DNA of 64,000 nt. Origin: Clostridium brassicae. GTDB taxonomy: Bacteria; Bacillota; Clostridia; Clostridiales; Clostridiaceae. Shown piece by piece: positions 17,914-28,655 of this stretch. The translations under genes were made by a program, and so were the position numbers. Each line of letters starts with the position of its first letter. Positions within the stretch are counted from its first letter, which is position 1. The notes under the pieces were generated by a model. It saw only the letters and a list, made by a program, of their open reading frames with translations, made no database searches and was not told the origin of the DNA. The stretch is from the NCBI RefSeq assembly GCF_026738875.1, contig NZ_JAPQFJ010000015.1:51366-115365 (forward strand), in the 5' to 3' direction.

Positions 17914-19173
17914 ATGCGTAAGACTGTCATTTTTATACTAACATTTATATTATCAATTTCATTAATAATAAGTTCAGCAAAAGCTAATAGTATTCCCCCT
18001 TCAGTATCAGCTGATGGAGTTATATTAATGGATGCAACCACAGGAAATATTTTGTATTCTAAAAATAAGGATGTGAAATACCCACCTGCATCTACTACTA
18101 AAATTATGACTGCCCTATTAGCCCTTGAAAACTGTAAATTAGATGAAGTTGTTAAAGTAGGCAAAAAACCTCCTCTTGTAGATGGAAGTAAAATATATAT
18201 ATTTGAAAATGAAAAACTAACTGTAAAGGATTTATTATATGGTCTTCTTCTTCAATCTGCCAATGATTGTGCAGAAGCATTAGCAGAACACATATCTGGC
18301 TCCAAAGAAAATTTTGCTGAGTTAATGAATAAACGTGCTAAAGAGTTAGGATGTAAAAATACTACTTTTAAGAATGCTCATGGTCTATATGATGATAATC
18401 ATAGAACTACTGCATATGACCTTGCTTTAATTCTAAAAGAACTTATAAAACATCCAGAATATAAAGAAATCTCAACTACTTCAATTTATTATATACCTCC
18501 AACAAATCAAACTGGAGCAAAACGTCCTATTTGGAATAAAAACAAATTAGTTCAAAAAAATTCAGACTCTTATTATCCTGAATGTATTGGTGGTAAAACT
18601 GGATATACAGTTCAATCTAAACATTCTTATGTAGCGGCAGCTTCACGAAGTAATCAAACACTTATAGCTATATTACTTCATGATACTAAACATACATATT
18701 GGTCTGATGTTATAAATTTATTTAATTATGGATTTAATAATTTTTCGTTGGAGACTTTTCACTCTAAGGGAGACTCACTAGGAACATACTCTATAAACAA
18801 AAATACTGAAATTCCAATTGTATCTGCTGAAACTTCTTTTTATGTAAAAGATAAAAATTCTGATGAAGAACCACAATTTAAAATAAATGATCAAAGCCTA
18901 ATAAAAGGGGATTTTAAAAAAGGAGATATCATATTAGATGCAAGTATCCTGTATAAAAACAAAAATGTTGGAACTTTAAAAATAGCAAGCAATGTAGACT
19001 ACTCTTCTAATAACAACCTGCTAGCCTCTTTTAAAAATACACAGATAACTAGCTCAGGACTTTTAAAAATTGCTTCATGCGTTGCTATAGGAGCATTAGT
19101 AGTAGCTTTTATTTCTGTTAGACTAAAAAAAAGATTTAAAAAGAAAAGAAAAAAATTTAAACATATACATTAG
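17914..19173 (+). CDS. dacF: Serine-type D-Ala-D-Ala carboxypeptidase (DacF family, S11)
   Basis: The 419-aa protein has a signal peptide ending SAKANS (about residue 26) and the three penicillin-binding motifs of S11 peptidases: STTK (catalytic Ser60, Lys63), SAN (115-117) and KTG (228-230). After the catalytic domain comes the beta-rich C-terminal domain and a membrane anchor (LLKIASCVAIGALVVAFISV) ending in a very basic tail. It trims the terminal D-Ala of peptidoglycan pentapeptides outside the membrane. DacF in bacilli is a forespore gene, but the promoter here looks sigma-A-like, so DacA is also possible. Confidence 0.9.
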   Translation: MRKTVIFILTFILSISLIISSAKANSIPPSVSADGVILMDATTGNILYSKNKDVKYPPASTTKIMTALLALENCKLDEVVKVGKKPPLVDGSKIYIFENEKLTVKDLLYGLLLQSANDCAEALAEHISGSKENFAELMNKRAKELGCKNTTFKNAHGLYDDNHRTTAYDLALILKELIKHPEYKEISTTSIYYIPPTNQTGAKRPIWNKNKLVQKNSDSYYPECIGGKTGYTVQSKHSYVAAASRSNQTLIAILLHDTKHTYWSDVINLFNYGFNNFSLETFHSKGDSLGTYSINKNTEIPIVSAETSFYVKDKNSDEEPQFKINDQSLIKGDFKKGDIILDASILYKNKNVGTLKIASNVDYSSNNNLLASFKNTQITSSGLLKIASCVAIGALVVAFISVRLKKRFKKKRKKFKHIH

Positions 19174-19250
19174 AACTATTGTGTTTACATAGATTAACTT
19201 TGTATTTTTTACATATGGCTTGAATACAGAAGCTATTTTTCATTTCAAAA

Positions 19251-19287
19251 AGAGAGATTGCATTAATTAATACAATCTCTCTTTTTT
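19251..19287. terminator. Bidirectional terminator between dacF and rluD-like gene
   Basis: AGAGAGATTG and CAATCTCTCT form a perfect 10-bp stem, followed by TTTTTT on the plus strand and preceded by an A run that serves the minus strand. It separates two convergent genes. Confidence 0.9.
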
Positions 19288-20188
19288 ACTTTAATTTTCT
19301 TAGAAGTTCTTTCATATCATCAGGTAGCTCACATTGAAATTTTAACAATTCTCCACTTCTAGGATGAAGAATTTGTAGTGAATAGGCATGTAGTGCCTGC
19401 CGATTTATGTATTCATCTTCTTCTTTTCCATATAAGCTATCTCCATATATAGAAGTACCCATACTGCTTAAATGCACTCTTATCTGATGGGTACGGCCTG
19501 TTTCTAAAACAAGTCTTACTAAATCAGAATTATTAAATCTCTCAACAACATTAAAATGAGTTATACTTTTTTGCCCTCTACCATCAATGATTCTTTTTAT
19601 ACTTCCATCATCTGGTTTATATATAGGCTTATCTATAACTCCCTTTTCCTGTGGAAGATTTCCATGTACTATAGCTAAATATGCTTTGACAAATTGTTCT
19701 TTGTTCATATCTCTAGCTAAAGACATGTGACTAAAAGCATTCTTTGCAACAAGAATAAGGCCAGAAGTATCCATATCTAGCCTACTAACAAGCCTAACTA
19801 TACAGTTATCACCATTTTGTTTAAAATGATATAACAGCCCATTAGCTAAAGTACCTTGTGGGTATCTTTTGGTTGGATGAACAACTATACCTGCTGGTTT
19901 ATTCACAACTATTATATCTTTATCCTCATAAACAATATCTAATTCCATTTTTTCAGGAATAATATCTTGTTCTTCTGATTTGTCGATATAAACTTCAATG
20001 TTATCTCCAGCGCTTAGTTTAGTAAACAATGTAGCATTCACATTGTTTACTTTAACTCCTCCGCTCCTTACAACCTTTTGAGTAAATCTACTAGAAAATT
20101 TAACTACACTCCTAAGATATTGATTGAGTTTCAATCCATCATATTCATTTTGGACTATAAACTTTAATGTTCCAGTGTCATTATTCAA
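19286..20188 (-). CDS. RluA/RluD-family pseudouridine synthase
   Basis: The 300-aa protein has an N-terminal S4 RNA-binding domain (about residues 13-70, KLNQYLRSVVKFSSRFTQK) and the catalytic core with RLDMDTSGLILVAKN, whose Asp is the nucleophile. It isomerises uridine in rRNA or tRNA; the exact target cannot be told from sequence. The start is a TTG that overlaps the end of ridA by 8 nt, with AGAGG inside ridA as ribosome binding site, implying translational coupling. Confidence 0.9.
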   Translation of the reverse strand: MNNDTGTLKFIVQNEYDGLKLNQYLRSVVKFSSRFTQKVVRSGGVKVNNVNATLFTKLSAGDNIEVYIDKSEEQDIIPEKMELDIVYEDKDIIVVNKPAGIVVHPTKRYPQGTLANGLLYHFKQNGDNCIVRLVSRLDMDTSGLILVAKNAFSHMSLARDMNKEQFVKAYLAIVHGNLPQEKGVIDKPIYKPDDGSIKRIIDGRGQKSITHFNVVERFNNSDLVRLVLETGRTHQIRVHLSSMGTSIYGDSLYGKEEDEYINRQALHAYSLQILHPRSGELLKFQCELPDDMKELLRKLK

Positions 20189-20564
20189 CTATTGCAATAA
20201 CCTCTATTTCTAATAATGCATCTTTTGGAAGTTTTCCAACTTGGAAGCAAGATCTTGCTGGTTGTTCTGAAACGAAATATTTTCCATATATTTCATTTAC
20301 TTTTCCAAAATCATTTATATCACTTAATAATACAGTTGTTTTTATAACGTTTTCAAACTTTGTTCCTGCTTCTTCTAATATAGCTTTTAAGTTTTGCATT
20401 ACTTGTTCTGCAGCTTTTTCAATATCTCCAGTAACTAATTCTCCAGTTTTTGGATCTATTGGAATTTGACCTGAAGTAAATACTAAATTTCCTACTTTAA
20501 CTCCTTGTGAATATGGACCTATTGCTGAAGGTGCATTTTGTGTGTTAATGATAATTTTTTCCAT
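20181..20564 (-). CDS. ridA: RidA family reactive enamine/imine deaminase
   Basis: The 127-aa protein MEKIIINTQNAPSAIGPYSQG is a full-length RidA (YjgF/YER057c/UK114), with GQIPIDPKTGELV and the C-terminal GKLPKDALLEIEVIAIV containing the conserved Glu. RidA hydrolyses 2-aminoacrylate and related intermediates released by PLP enzymes. An upstream in-frame TTG is inside the GGAGG site, so 20564 is used. It follows the LCP gene with the ribosome binding site touching the LCP stop, and overlaps the rluD-like gene. Confidence 0.93.
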   Translation of the reverse strand: MEKIIINTQNAPSAIGPYSQGVKVGNLVFTSGQIPIDPKTGELVTGDIEKAAEQVMQNLKAILEEAGTKFENVIKTTVLLSDINDFGKVNEIYGKYFVSEQPARSCFQVGKLPKDALLEIEVIAIVE

Positions 20565-20579
20565 GTTATTATCCTCCAA

Positions 20580-21830
20580 TTATTTTATGTTTTTGTTGGT
20601 AAAATTTTTTCCCAACAATATTATTATATCAAAGTTTTTGCTGTTGTCATCAATAATTTCATATTTTTTTATATTTAAATCTTTTTTTATCATGTCCATT
20701 GTAGTATTATCAACGTTATTAAAATAAATTACACTCTCGTCTCTAGCTGTACCATTTCCTGTAGATACACTGTTATATCCTTCTTCATTTAATTGCTTCT
20801 TATAATTAGCTGCTAGCCCATCCTTTTTAGTGCAATTTAAAACTTGTATTCTCATATTATTTTTACTTAAACCAGAATTTTCACTTAAAGAGCTACTCTG
20901 ATGAAGTTTACTTAAAATCTCTTTATTAAATTTTTTATCATAAATAAAATAGGAAATTCTATTTATATATTTAAACTCGCCTTTTAATGTATAAGTTTGA
21001 ATTTTATTTGCAGTTACAAAATTATATCCATACTTCATCATTTCATCTGCAGACATATTTGTCTCACAATATTTTGGTATAGTCGTTAGAATCCCTGGTA
21101 TTCTAGGTATTATCTTAGGACTCTTTAACTTTTCAAGTACTTTCTGTACAAAAATGTGTTGATTGTCTATTCTACCTATATCACCATCAGCTAACCCTGT
21201 TCCATCATTATTTTTTCTCCATCTAAAAAACTGCTCTGCCTTTGCTCCATCTAAATGAACCTCTTCTCCTTTTTTAAAATGTATATGTAAATCTTGTGAT
21301 TCATCGTCATAATTCATATTTCTAGTTATCTCCATATCAACTCCACCTATTGAGTCAATAATTTCTCTAAAACCTTGGTAATCTATTTTCCCATAATAAT
21401 CTATGTCTATATCTAAAAGTTTTTCAACGGCGTCAATAGAATAGTCAACATTCCCCACAGCATGAGCAGCATTTATCTTAAAATTTTTTTTATTTATTTT
21501 TATTAAAGTATCTCTAGGAATAGAAACTATACTAACTTCTTCACTCGTTGGATTATAATGTATCAACATCATTGTATCTGTACGTTTAGGAACATTCCCA
21601 CTTTTAATAGTTGGATCACCAATATCTACCCCTAATGCAAGGATATTAATTGAATCATCAGTTTTATCCTTACTTCTTTTTAAACTACTCAATTGATTTT
21701 TATTTGAATTTTTACTTAGTTTGTCAAGGGTATGATATACATAGACCCCACTTATAGCTATTATAGATATTGCTAAGGTTATTATAATTAAAATTATTTT
21801 TTTTATCTTACCTCTTTTTTTTGAACTCAT
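20580..21830 (-). CDS. LytR-CpsA-Psr (LCP) family cell-wall ligase
   Basis: The 416-aa protein has a basic N-terminus, one membrane helix (KKIILIIITLAISIIAISGVYVY) and an extracytoplasmic LCP domain with RTDTMMLIHYNP and SIPRDT, the conserved Arg/Asp residues that bind polyprenyl pyrophosphate, then a C-terminal LytR_C-type domain (RIQVLNCTKKDGLAANYK). LCP enzymes attach secondary wall polymers to peptidoglycan. Its ATG overlaps the yqeK stop (ATGA) and GGAGGAG precedes it. The order nadD-yqeK-LCP is typical of Clostridium. Confidence 0.9.
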   Translation of the reverse strand: MSSKKRGKIKKIILIIITLAISIIAISGVYVYHTLDKLSKNSNKNQLSSLKRSKDKTDDSINILALGVDIGDPTIKSGNVPKRTDTMMLIHYNPTSEEVSIVSIPRDTLIKINKKNFKINAAHAVGNVDYSIDAVEKLLDIDIDYYGKIDYQGFREIIDSIGGVDMEITRNMNYDDESQDLHIHFKKGEEVHLDGAKAEQFFRWRKNNDGTGLADGDIGRIDNQHIFVQKVLEKLKSPKIIPRIPGILTTIPKYCETNMSADEMMKYGYNFVTANKIQTYTLKGEFKYINRISYFIYDKKFNKEILSKLHQSSSLSENSGLSKNNMRIQVLNCTKKDGLAANYKKQLNEEGYNSVSTGNGTARDESVIYFNNVDNTTMDMIKKDLNIKKYEIIDDNSKNFDIIILLGKNFTNKNIK

Positions 21831-22408
21831 ATCTCCTCCACATATTTCTCACATATCATATAGTTTCTTGCCTCTACTGTATCATTGTGCAAAAGCTGTC
21901 CTTTTTCTATGACATACTTAATTGTTCTGTCAAAGGCCATAATCAAAGATTTATCTATATCTTTAAAAGCCATTTCCCTAACCACATCTACTCCTGGGAA
22001 ATCTCTTAACGGTTCTATATAATCAGCAATAAAAATTATTTTTTCTAGCATACTCATATTTCTCCTACCTGTAGTATGATAAGCAATTGAATTTAATATA
22101 TCTTCATCTTCAATTCCTATAATGTTTTTAGCTACATAGGCTCCTGCTACCCCATGTAGAAGACTTGAGTTTTTAAAGCATACTTTAGTGATATCATAAC
22201 CGTATTCTCTAGCAACACTCAACATTCTCTCTCTTTGTAAATACTTTGCGCAATCATGGACAAGTCCTGCGATTTTAGCTTTTTCTATATCCTCTCCATA
22301 AATATCGGCTAACTTTATAGCTGTATCCATAACACTTATACTATGCTTAAATCTACTTTCTTTTAAATTTTCTTTTAAATATTGAACTATCTTATCTTCT
22401 GTCCACAT
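21827..22408 (-). CDS. yqeK: YqeK-like HD-domain phosphohydrolase
   Basis: The 193-aa protein has the HD superfamily metal ligands in HSISV, LVHDCAKYL (His-Asp doublet) and LLHGVAGAY. YqeK enzymes hydrolyse diadenosine tetraphosphate symmetrically to ADP. A longer frame begins at 22450, but GGGGG lies 8 nt ahead of the ATG giving MWTEDKIVQYL at 22408. It lies between nadD and the LCP gene in an evident operon. Confidence 0.88.
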   Translation of the reverse strand: MWTEDKIVQYLKENLKESRFKHSISVMDTAIKLADIYGEDIEKAKIAGLVHDCAKYLQRERMLSVAREYGYDITKVCFKNSSLLHGVAGAYVAKNIIGIEDEDILNSIAYHTTGRRNMSMLEKIIFIADYIEPLRDFPGVDVVREMAFKDIDKSLIMAFDRTIKYVIEKGQLLHNDTVEARNYMICEKYVEEI

Positions 22409-22490
22409 ATCTAAATCCCCCTTATTCTTTATACCATTTATATATTTCATACTTTAAACTAACCCTACTCTTTTATTTTAATCTTTAATA

Positions 22491-23090
22491 TTATTTATAC
22501 AAGTCTATATTTTTAAGTAAATTATCTAACTTTTCTGGTATAAGATAACTTACATTTTCACCATTTCTTATTTTTTCTCTTATAAGAGTAGATGAAATTT
22601 CTAATATAGGTATATCTAAGAGGATAATTTCCTTATTATATTTATTTTCTATATTAATTTTCTGATCATATATTTCTTCTTTTTTATAACCCATCCTATT
22701 GAAGACAACAAATTTGCATTTTTCTAAAATACCTGCGACATTTTTCCATGTATCTATTTGCATTAAGCAATCCATGCCCGTTATAAAATACCATTCTGTA
22801 CTAGGCTCTAAGGAATTAAAATGTTTTAAAGTTTCATAGGTATAACTTAAGTCTTTTTTATATACTTCGTAACTACTTACTTTGAATTTTTTCTCTTCAC
22901 TAATAACTTTTCTGATTAATTCAACCCTTTTTTCTCCATCAGTTATTATTTTTCTCATCTTATGTGGTGGATTACCTGCGGGAACAAAAATAATCTGATC
23001 TAATCCCAATTTATATAAAGCTTCATAGGCTACATGTATATGCCCATTATGAATTGGATCAAAAGTTCCTCCAAATATTCCCTTTTTCAT
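22491..23090 (-). CDS. nadD: Nicotinate-nucleotide adenylyltransferase
   Basis: The 199-aa protein starts MKKGIFGGTFDPIHNGHI, carrying the nucleotidyltransferase GGTFDPxHxGH motif, and ends with the second signature ISSTLIREKI. NadD adenylates nicotinate mononucleotide in the NAD pathway, the step before NadE (also in this window at 47121). It is the first gene of nadD-yqeK-LCP-ridA-rluD-like, behind a promoter in the gap to gerKC. Confidence 0.95.
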   Translation of the reverse strand: MKKGIFGGTFDPIHNGHIHVAYEALYKLGLDQIIFVPAGNPPHKMRKIITDGEKRVELIRKVISEEKKFKVSSYEVYKKDLSYTYETLKHFNSLEPSTEWYFITGMDCLMQIDTWKNVAGILEKCKFVVFNRMGYKKEEIYDQKINIENKYNKEIILLDIPILEISSTLIREKIRNGENVSYLIPEKLDNLLKNIDLYK

Positions 23091-23138
23091 TTGAAATCAT
23101 CCCTCTTCCAATAATCTGTAATATTTCTACCATAAAAA

Positions 23139-23166
23139 AGTATACCATAAAAAAATAAAAATTAAA
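23139..23166 (-). promoter_or_regulatory. Probable extended -10 promoter of the nadD operon
   Basis: On the minus strand TTTAAT (23161-23166), 16-nt spacer, TGG then TATACT (23139-23144). The -35 is weak, but the TGN extension and -10 are good. Confidence 0.5.
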
Positions 23167-23190
23167 GTAAAGCACTTTTTTATTTCCATA

Positions 23191-23246
23191 AAAAGATTAT
23201 AAGCCTCAAATGAAATTTTTATTCCATCTGAAGCTTATAATCTTTT
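23191..23246 (-). terminator. Terminator after gerKC
   Basis: AAAAGATTATAAGC (23191-23204) and GCTTATAATCTTTT (23233-23246) are perfect 14-bp arms; inner bases extend the pairing (TTCAGATGG with CATTTGAG, imperfect). It lies between gerKC and nadD on the minus strand, ending in a short T run. Confidence 0.8.
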
Positions 23247-23264
23247 CTATATCATCTGATAAAT

Positions 23265-24377
23265 TTACTTTATAAAGCTTAAACTTTCTCCAGATGCTGT
23301 AATATCAACATCAACATCCAATATTAATTCTGTTTCCTTAATAACATTTTCCACATTTGCTTTAGGATATCTTCTTTTAAGCTCTTCACCTATATCGAAA
23401 ATATCTAGTCCCTTATCTTTATATTTATTAAATATAGTTTCACAAGCTCTTTTAATATTATCTTCTGTGGCTCCTTTTAATTCCATCAAGTTCTTGTCGT
23501 TTACTAACATCTTTTCTTGTATTTCAGCAAGAGAAGTATTAACTGTAATTTTCTTTATAAGTTTTATTTTCCCTTCATCATAATTTAAATCAGTAATTGT
23601 TTTACTACTCAATATATCCAAAGTTACAAATTTACTTTTCACTTCTGGATTTTTAGGTTCTAAAGTTCCTAATTTAACATTATCTAACAAGAAATTAAAT
23701 CCTTGAGCTTCTTCCTTTTTTATTACTCCTACAAGTTTATCTTCTCTAATAACAGCTCCACCTTCAATTTTTATTTTATTTCCCAATCCATCAGATTTTA
23801 ATTGTATAATAGGAATTACATTTACTTTATCACCAACTAACCTTTCATTTAAATACTCGTTAAAAGACCTTCTTATAGATCTGGAGGATACTCTTATATT
23901 CTCTATGAGCTGCATAATATATATACCTATATATTTTTCTTCTTCTAGTTTAGCTTGAAGCAATTTTTCCGGGTCTCCATCATAAATACATATACTGGGT
24001 CTTATAATTAGTTCTTGATCCCTCTCAAAAAAATCTATAAAATTATCTAATCCATATTCCGCAGCTCTCTTAGTAAAAACCAATACTTTATTTTGAGTAT
24101 AATTCAGCTTATAGCTAGACATTAAACTCATATCCCTTGCTCCTTCAAACATCGTTTTTCCCTCACCCTTGAAGATAAGCCTAGTATCATTTCCAGGCCC
24201 TTTATTTCCTGCATTCGCCTTAAAGACCTCATCATATACTACAGGCTTATTCTCTTCATCTATATCCATTATAACAGTAGTAACAAATAATACTTTATTT
24301 ATATCCTTATAGTTGAAACATCCACTAAAAAAAATACTAACTATTATAGTAGCCAATATACTAACTATTTTTTTCAT
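23265..24377 (-). CDS. gerKC: GerKC-like spore germinant receptor lipoprotein, Ger(x)C family
   Basis: The ~370-aa protein has a lipoprotein signal peptide with lipobox FSGC, then the Ger(x)C fold starting NYKDINKVLFVTTVIMD and the later GGAVIREDKLVG typical of GerC proteins. Exported, lipid-modified GerC subunits sit on the outer face of the spore inner membrane and are needed for receptor function. Of several clustered ATGs, the one at 24377 lies 8 nt after GAGG. It overlaps the 3' end of gerKA by 17 nt. Confidence 0.88.
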   Translation of the reverse strand: MKKIVSILATIIVSIFFSGCFNYKDINKVLFVTTVIMDIDEENKPVVYDEVFKANAGNKGPGNDTRLIFKGEGKTMFEGARDMSLMSSYKLNYTQNKVLVFTKRAAEYGLDNFIDFFERDQELIIRPSICIYDGDPEKLLQAKLEEEKYIGIYIMQLIENIRVSSRSIRRSFNEYLNERLVGDKVNVIPIIQLKSDGLGNKIKIEGGAVIREDKLVGVIKKEEAQGFNFLLDNVKLGTLEPKNPEVKSKFVTLDILSSKTITDLNYDEGKIKLIKKITVNTSLAEIQEKMLVNDKNLMELKGATEDNIKRACETIFNKYKDKGLDIFDIGEELKRRYPKANVENVIKETELILDVDVDITASGESLSFIK

Positions 24378-25773
24378 TTTTTTCATCCTCATCAAATGTA
24401 TTATTAGATATCTTATTAAGCCCTCTTCTTATTAATGTATCCCCATTTGTATTATTACTCTTAGTCCCTACAGGATATAAATATGGATATCCACAACTGT
24501 CTAAAGATGCTAAATGAGCTATTAAGGAAAAAAACGCCAAATAAAATCCAGGCAGCCCCAGTAATGATGAAAATAATAATATAATCAAGCTCCATATAAC
24601 TACTGCTTTATACAAATTAGGTACAAGAAAAGTAGAAATAGATGATATAGCTACAATAACTATAGTAGTTTCTGAAGTTAATCCAGCACCTATTGCTGCT
24701 TCTCCTAAAATTAAAGCTCCTACTATACTTAATGCTTGACCTGTAGGTTGAGGCAATCTAATTCCAGCTTCCCTTAATATCTGAAAAAACAATATCATAA
24801 TTACAACTTCTACAATGGTAGGGAAAGGTACTCCTGCTCTAGAATTTGCTAATCTAAATACTAAGACCGTTGGAACTAAAGAAAAATGATATGTACTTAA
24901 GGCTATGTATAGCCCGGGCAATAACATAGCTATAAAAAGTGCAATCCATCTTTGTAACCTTGCAAAACTCGTAAAATACTTATTTAAATAATAATCATCT
25001 GCTGCCTGTAAGTTTTCTATAAAAAAATAGGGAGCTACAATAACAGAAGGTGTTCCATCAACCATAACTATTACCTTACCCTCAAATAATTTAGAAGCTA
25101 CAATGTCTGGTTTTTCTGTATATCCAATAGTATCAAAAGGTGATCTTGTATTTTTTAATTGCTCTTCTATATAGTTTGTATCAAGTACAAAGTCTATCTT
25201 TATACTTTTAATTTTATCTCTTATGTATTGAACTAATTCATCATGAGCAGTTCCTTTTATATATGAAACTACCACAATTGTTTGAGATTTTTCTCCTACG
25301 CTAAAACTTTCAAATTTTAAATCTTTGTTTTTTATTTTTCTCCTCACTAAAGAGATATTATCCATTATAGCTTCATTAAATCCTTCTCTTGGACCTTTTA
25401 TAACAGCCTCTGTTGGTGGAACAAAAACAGGTCTCTTAGCAAAACCTTTTGCTTCACAATAAAGTATATTTTTATCAAAATTAAATACTAGTACTATATC
25501 GCCTGATAGAATATGTGATATTGCATCATTTTCATCATTAACATTTCCAACTATATTAGCCCATAATATTTCTTTTTTTATACTGTCTATATCCTTTAAA
25601 TCTTTGTTACTTAATAATGGCTGAATTACATATTCACTTATAAATTTAGAATCACACAAATTATCTATATATATTATTGTTATTATACCTTCCGGGCATT
25701 CTAACTCCCTATACTTAACATCAAAGCTATCTTTCAACTTTTCTTTTATATGACTTATATATTGTGCATTCAA
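24361..25773 (-). CDS. gerKA: GerKA-like spore germinant receptor subunit A
   Basis: The 470-aa protein has a soluble N-terminal part (about 1-240, with the conserved FEGKVIVMVDGTPSVIVAPYFF) and a C-terminal membrane region (LFIAMLLPGLYIALSTYHFSL, ILGEAAIGAGLTSETTIVIVA). GerA subunits form the oligomeric germinant-gated ion channel of the spore inner membrane. AGGTGATAAATTG lies ahead of the ATG at 25773. The A-C pair with a divergent B gene matches the clostridial gerK arrangement. Confidence 0.9.
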   Translation of the reverse strand: MNAQYISHIKEKLKDSFDVKYRELECPEGIITIIYIDNLCDSKFISEYVIQPLLSNKDLKDIDSIKKEILWANIVGNVNDENDAISHILSGDIVLVFNFDKNILYCEAKGFAKRPVFVPPTEAVIKGPREGFNEAIMDNISLVRRKIKNKDLKFESFSVGEKSQTIVVVSYIKGTAHDELVQYIRDKIKSIKIDFVLDTNYIEEQLKNTRSPFDTIGYTEKPDIVASKLFEGKVIVMVDGTPSVIVAPYFFIENLQAADDYYLNKYFTSFARLQRWIALFIAMLLPGLYIALSTYHFSLVPTVLVFRLANSRAGVPFPTIVEVVIMILFFQILREAGIRLPQPTGQALSIVGALILGEAAIGAGLTSETTIVIVAISSISTFLVPNLYKAVVIWSLIILLFSSLLGLPGFYLAFFSLIAHLASLDSCGYPYLYPVGTKSNNTNGDTLIRRGLNKISNNTFDEDEKNEKNS

Positions 25774-25898
25774 TTTATCACCTACTTATAATAACTTTTT
25801 ATTATTTTTTGTAAGTGAAGGGGATATTATTCACTATTTTGGTAAACAATATTAGATAAATTTGTTAATTTGAAAAAATTTCTTGAGGTGAATTATAT

Positions 25899-26990
25899 AT
25901 GAATCAATTAAATTCACGGCATTTGATATTTGTAATATTTGGTATATCAATAGTTGCATTAAAAACATATCCTAATATAGTTATTTTATTTGCTGGAAGA
26001 GATTCTTGGATAGCAGTGCTTATAGCTTCTATATTACTTTTTTTGTTTACTATTTACATAATATTAATTTGTCAAAAAACTGAAACTTATAATATATATG
26101 AAATTTATGATTTTGCATTGGGTAAAAAGTTAAGTACCATATTATTGTCTTTGCTTTATTTAACAATTTTCTTAACTTTAATTGAATGTTCATCAATTGA
26201 ATCCAGTTCAATTCATGAAAATTTATTTATTGAAACACCCCCATGGTATATATTGATATTTTTTGTTATGGTAGGATTTTATTCTATTAATAAAGGATTA
26301 AATGCTGTTATTATAATAACAGTAATAGGAATATCTTTTATTATGCTGGCTGGAATGAATTTAGGTATAATGACAATAAAATTTAAAGACAACAAATTTC
26401 TATTTCCTATATTAGAAAACGGGTTTGATTTAAACTTTCTTATTGCTACAATAAAAGCTTTAGGTGGGTATTCAAGTATTTTTCTTTTTTTACCTTTTTT
26501 AATAAACTTAGATACTAAAGAAAGAAAACATCTTACAAAATCTGTTATTATAGCATTAATTATAGTTATCCAAATGGAGATATTATCCATGACAGGAATT
26601 ATAACTACCTTTGGTCCTAAAAGAGCAATAAATATATGGTATCCGAAATTAATTCAAACTCAATTAGTAGGATATTTTGGTTTTTTAGAAAGTGGCGAGT
26701 TCTTTGTTCTACTTCAAATGGTTGGAGGATGGTTTGTAAAATACTTACTGACTTTTTATACCTTATTAACTTTATCAAAAGAATTTAATTTTTTAAGTAA
26801 ATATACTACTTTAATCGTTTCTATTTTAGTTTATATTATCTCCTTTTTTATAATTCGAAATGCTTTTTTCCTTCTAAAATTTTTAAATTATTATAATTAT
26901 ATTTCCTTAATAAATTTTATAATTATACCTTTCTTTGTGTTTACTCTATTTATAGTAAAATTCAATAAAAAACAAAAAAGACTCTTTTAA
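25899..26990 (+). CDS. gerKB: GerKB-like spore germinant receptor permease subunit
   Basis: The 363-aa protein MNQLNSRHLIFVIFGISIVALKTYPN is an integral membrane protein with about ten predicted helices and matches the GerAB/spore germination permease family (APC superfamily), the subunit believed to bind the germinant. CTTGAGGTG precedes the ATG. It is transcribed away from gerKA across a 125-bp gap. A monocistronic gerKB divergent from gerKA-gerKC is known from Clostridium perfringens. Confidence 0.88.
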   Translation: MNQLNSRHLIFVIFGISIVALKTYPNIVILFAGRDSWIAVLIASILLFLFTIYIILICQKTETYNIYEIYDFALGKKLSTILLSLLYLTIFLTLIECSSIESSSIHENLFIETPPWYILIFFVMVGFYSINKGLNAVIIITVIGISFIMLAGMNLGIMTIKFKDNKFLFPILENGFDLNFLIATIKALGGYSSIFLFLPFLINLDTKERKHLTKSVIIALIIVIQMEILSMTGIITTFGPKRAINIWYPKLIQTQLVGYFGFLESGEFFVLLQMVGGWFVKYLLTFYTLLTLSKEFNFLSKYTTLIVSILVYIISFFIIRNAFFLLKFLNYYNYISLINFIIIPFFVFTLFIVKFNKKQKRLF

Positions 26991-27013
26991 AAAAGTCTTT
27001 TTTGTTTTTTATT
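26975..27013 (+). terminator. Terminator after gerKB
   Basis: AAAAAAGACT pairs with AGTCTTTTTT, followed by GTTTTTTATTTTATT; the A-rich 5' arm also makes it usable on the opposite strand for yhbY. Confidence 0.85.
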
Positions 27014-27041
27014 TTATTATAATTATTATTTAAGTGTAATT

Positions 27042-27332
27042 TTATCTAGGTAATTCTATTTTAGGTTTTTTAGCTTTTTTATAGATTACTACTATATTAC
27101 CTATTGCTTGAACCCCTTCACAATTTATTTCTTCACAAATTATATCTGAAGCTTCTCTAGCAGTAAGTCCACTATTGTTTAAAACTTTTAGTTTAATTAA
27201 CTCTCTCTTTTTTATTGCTTCCTCTAATTGCTTTAAAAGGGGATCTTCTACACCATTTTTACCAACCTGAAAAATTGGTTGCATTGTATTTGCCAACCCT
27301 CTTAAATAAGCTCTTTGTTTACTACTAATCAT
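27042..27332 (-). CDS. yhbY: YhbY-like ribosome assembly RNA-binding protein (CRM domain)
   Basis: The 96-aa protein MISSKQRAYLRGLANTMQPIFQVGKNGVED is a single CRM domain with the GKNG loop and the KKRELIKLKVLNN strand. YhbY associates with pre-50S ribosomes. AGGAGG is 6 nt ahead of the ATG at 27332; a longer frame begins upstream inside obg. The 10-nt gap to obg indicates one operon, the standard pairing in Firmicutes. Confidence 0.92.
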   Translation of the reverse strand: MISSKQRAYLRGLANTMQPIFQVGKNGVEDPLLKQLEEAIKKRELIKLKVLNNSGLTAREASDIICEEINCEGVQAIGNIVVIYKKAKKPKIELPR

Positions 27333-27342
27333 ATTTTTCCTC

Positions 27343-28632
<1,290 letters not shown>

Positions 28633-28655
28633 TTAATTTATTTATTATGTAGCAT

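Noticed and set aside
25774..25898. Sigma-G promoters between gerKA and gerKB
   Set aside because: Some GAATA/AATATTA-like hexamers are present but none has convincing spacing on either strand, so no promoter is called.
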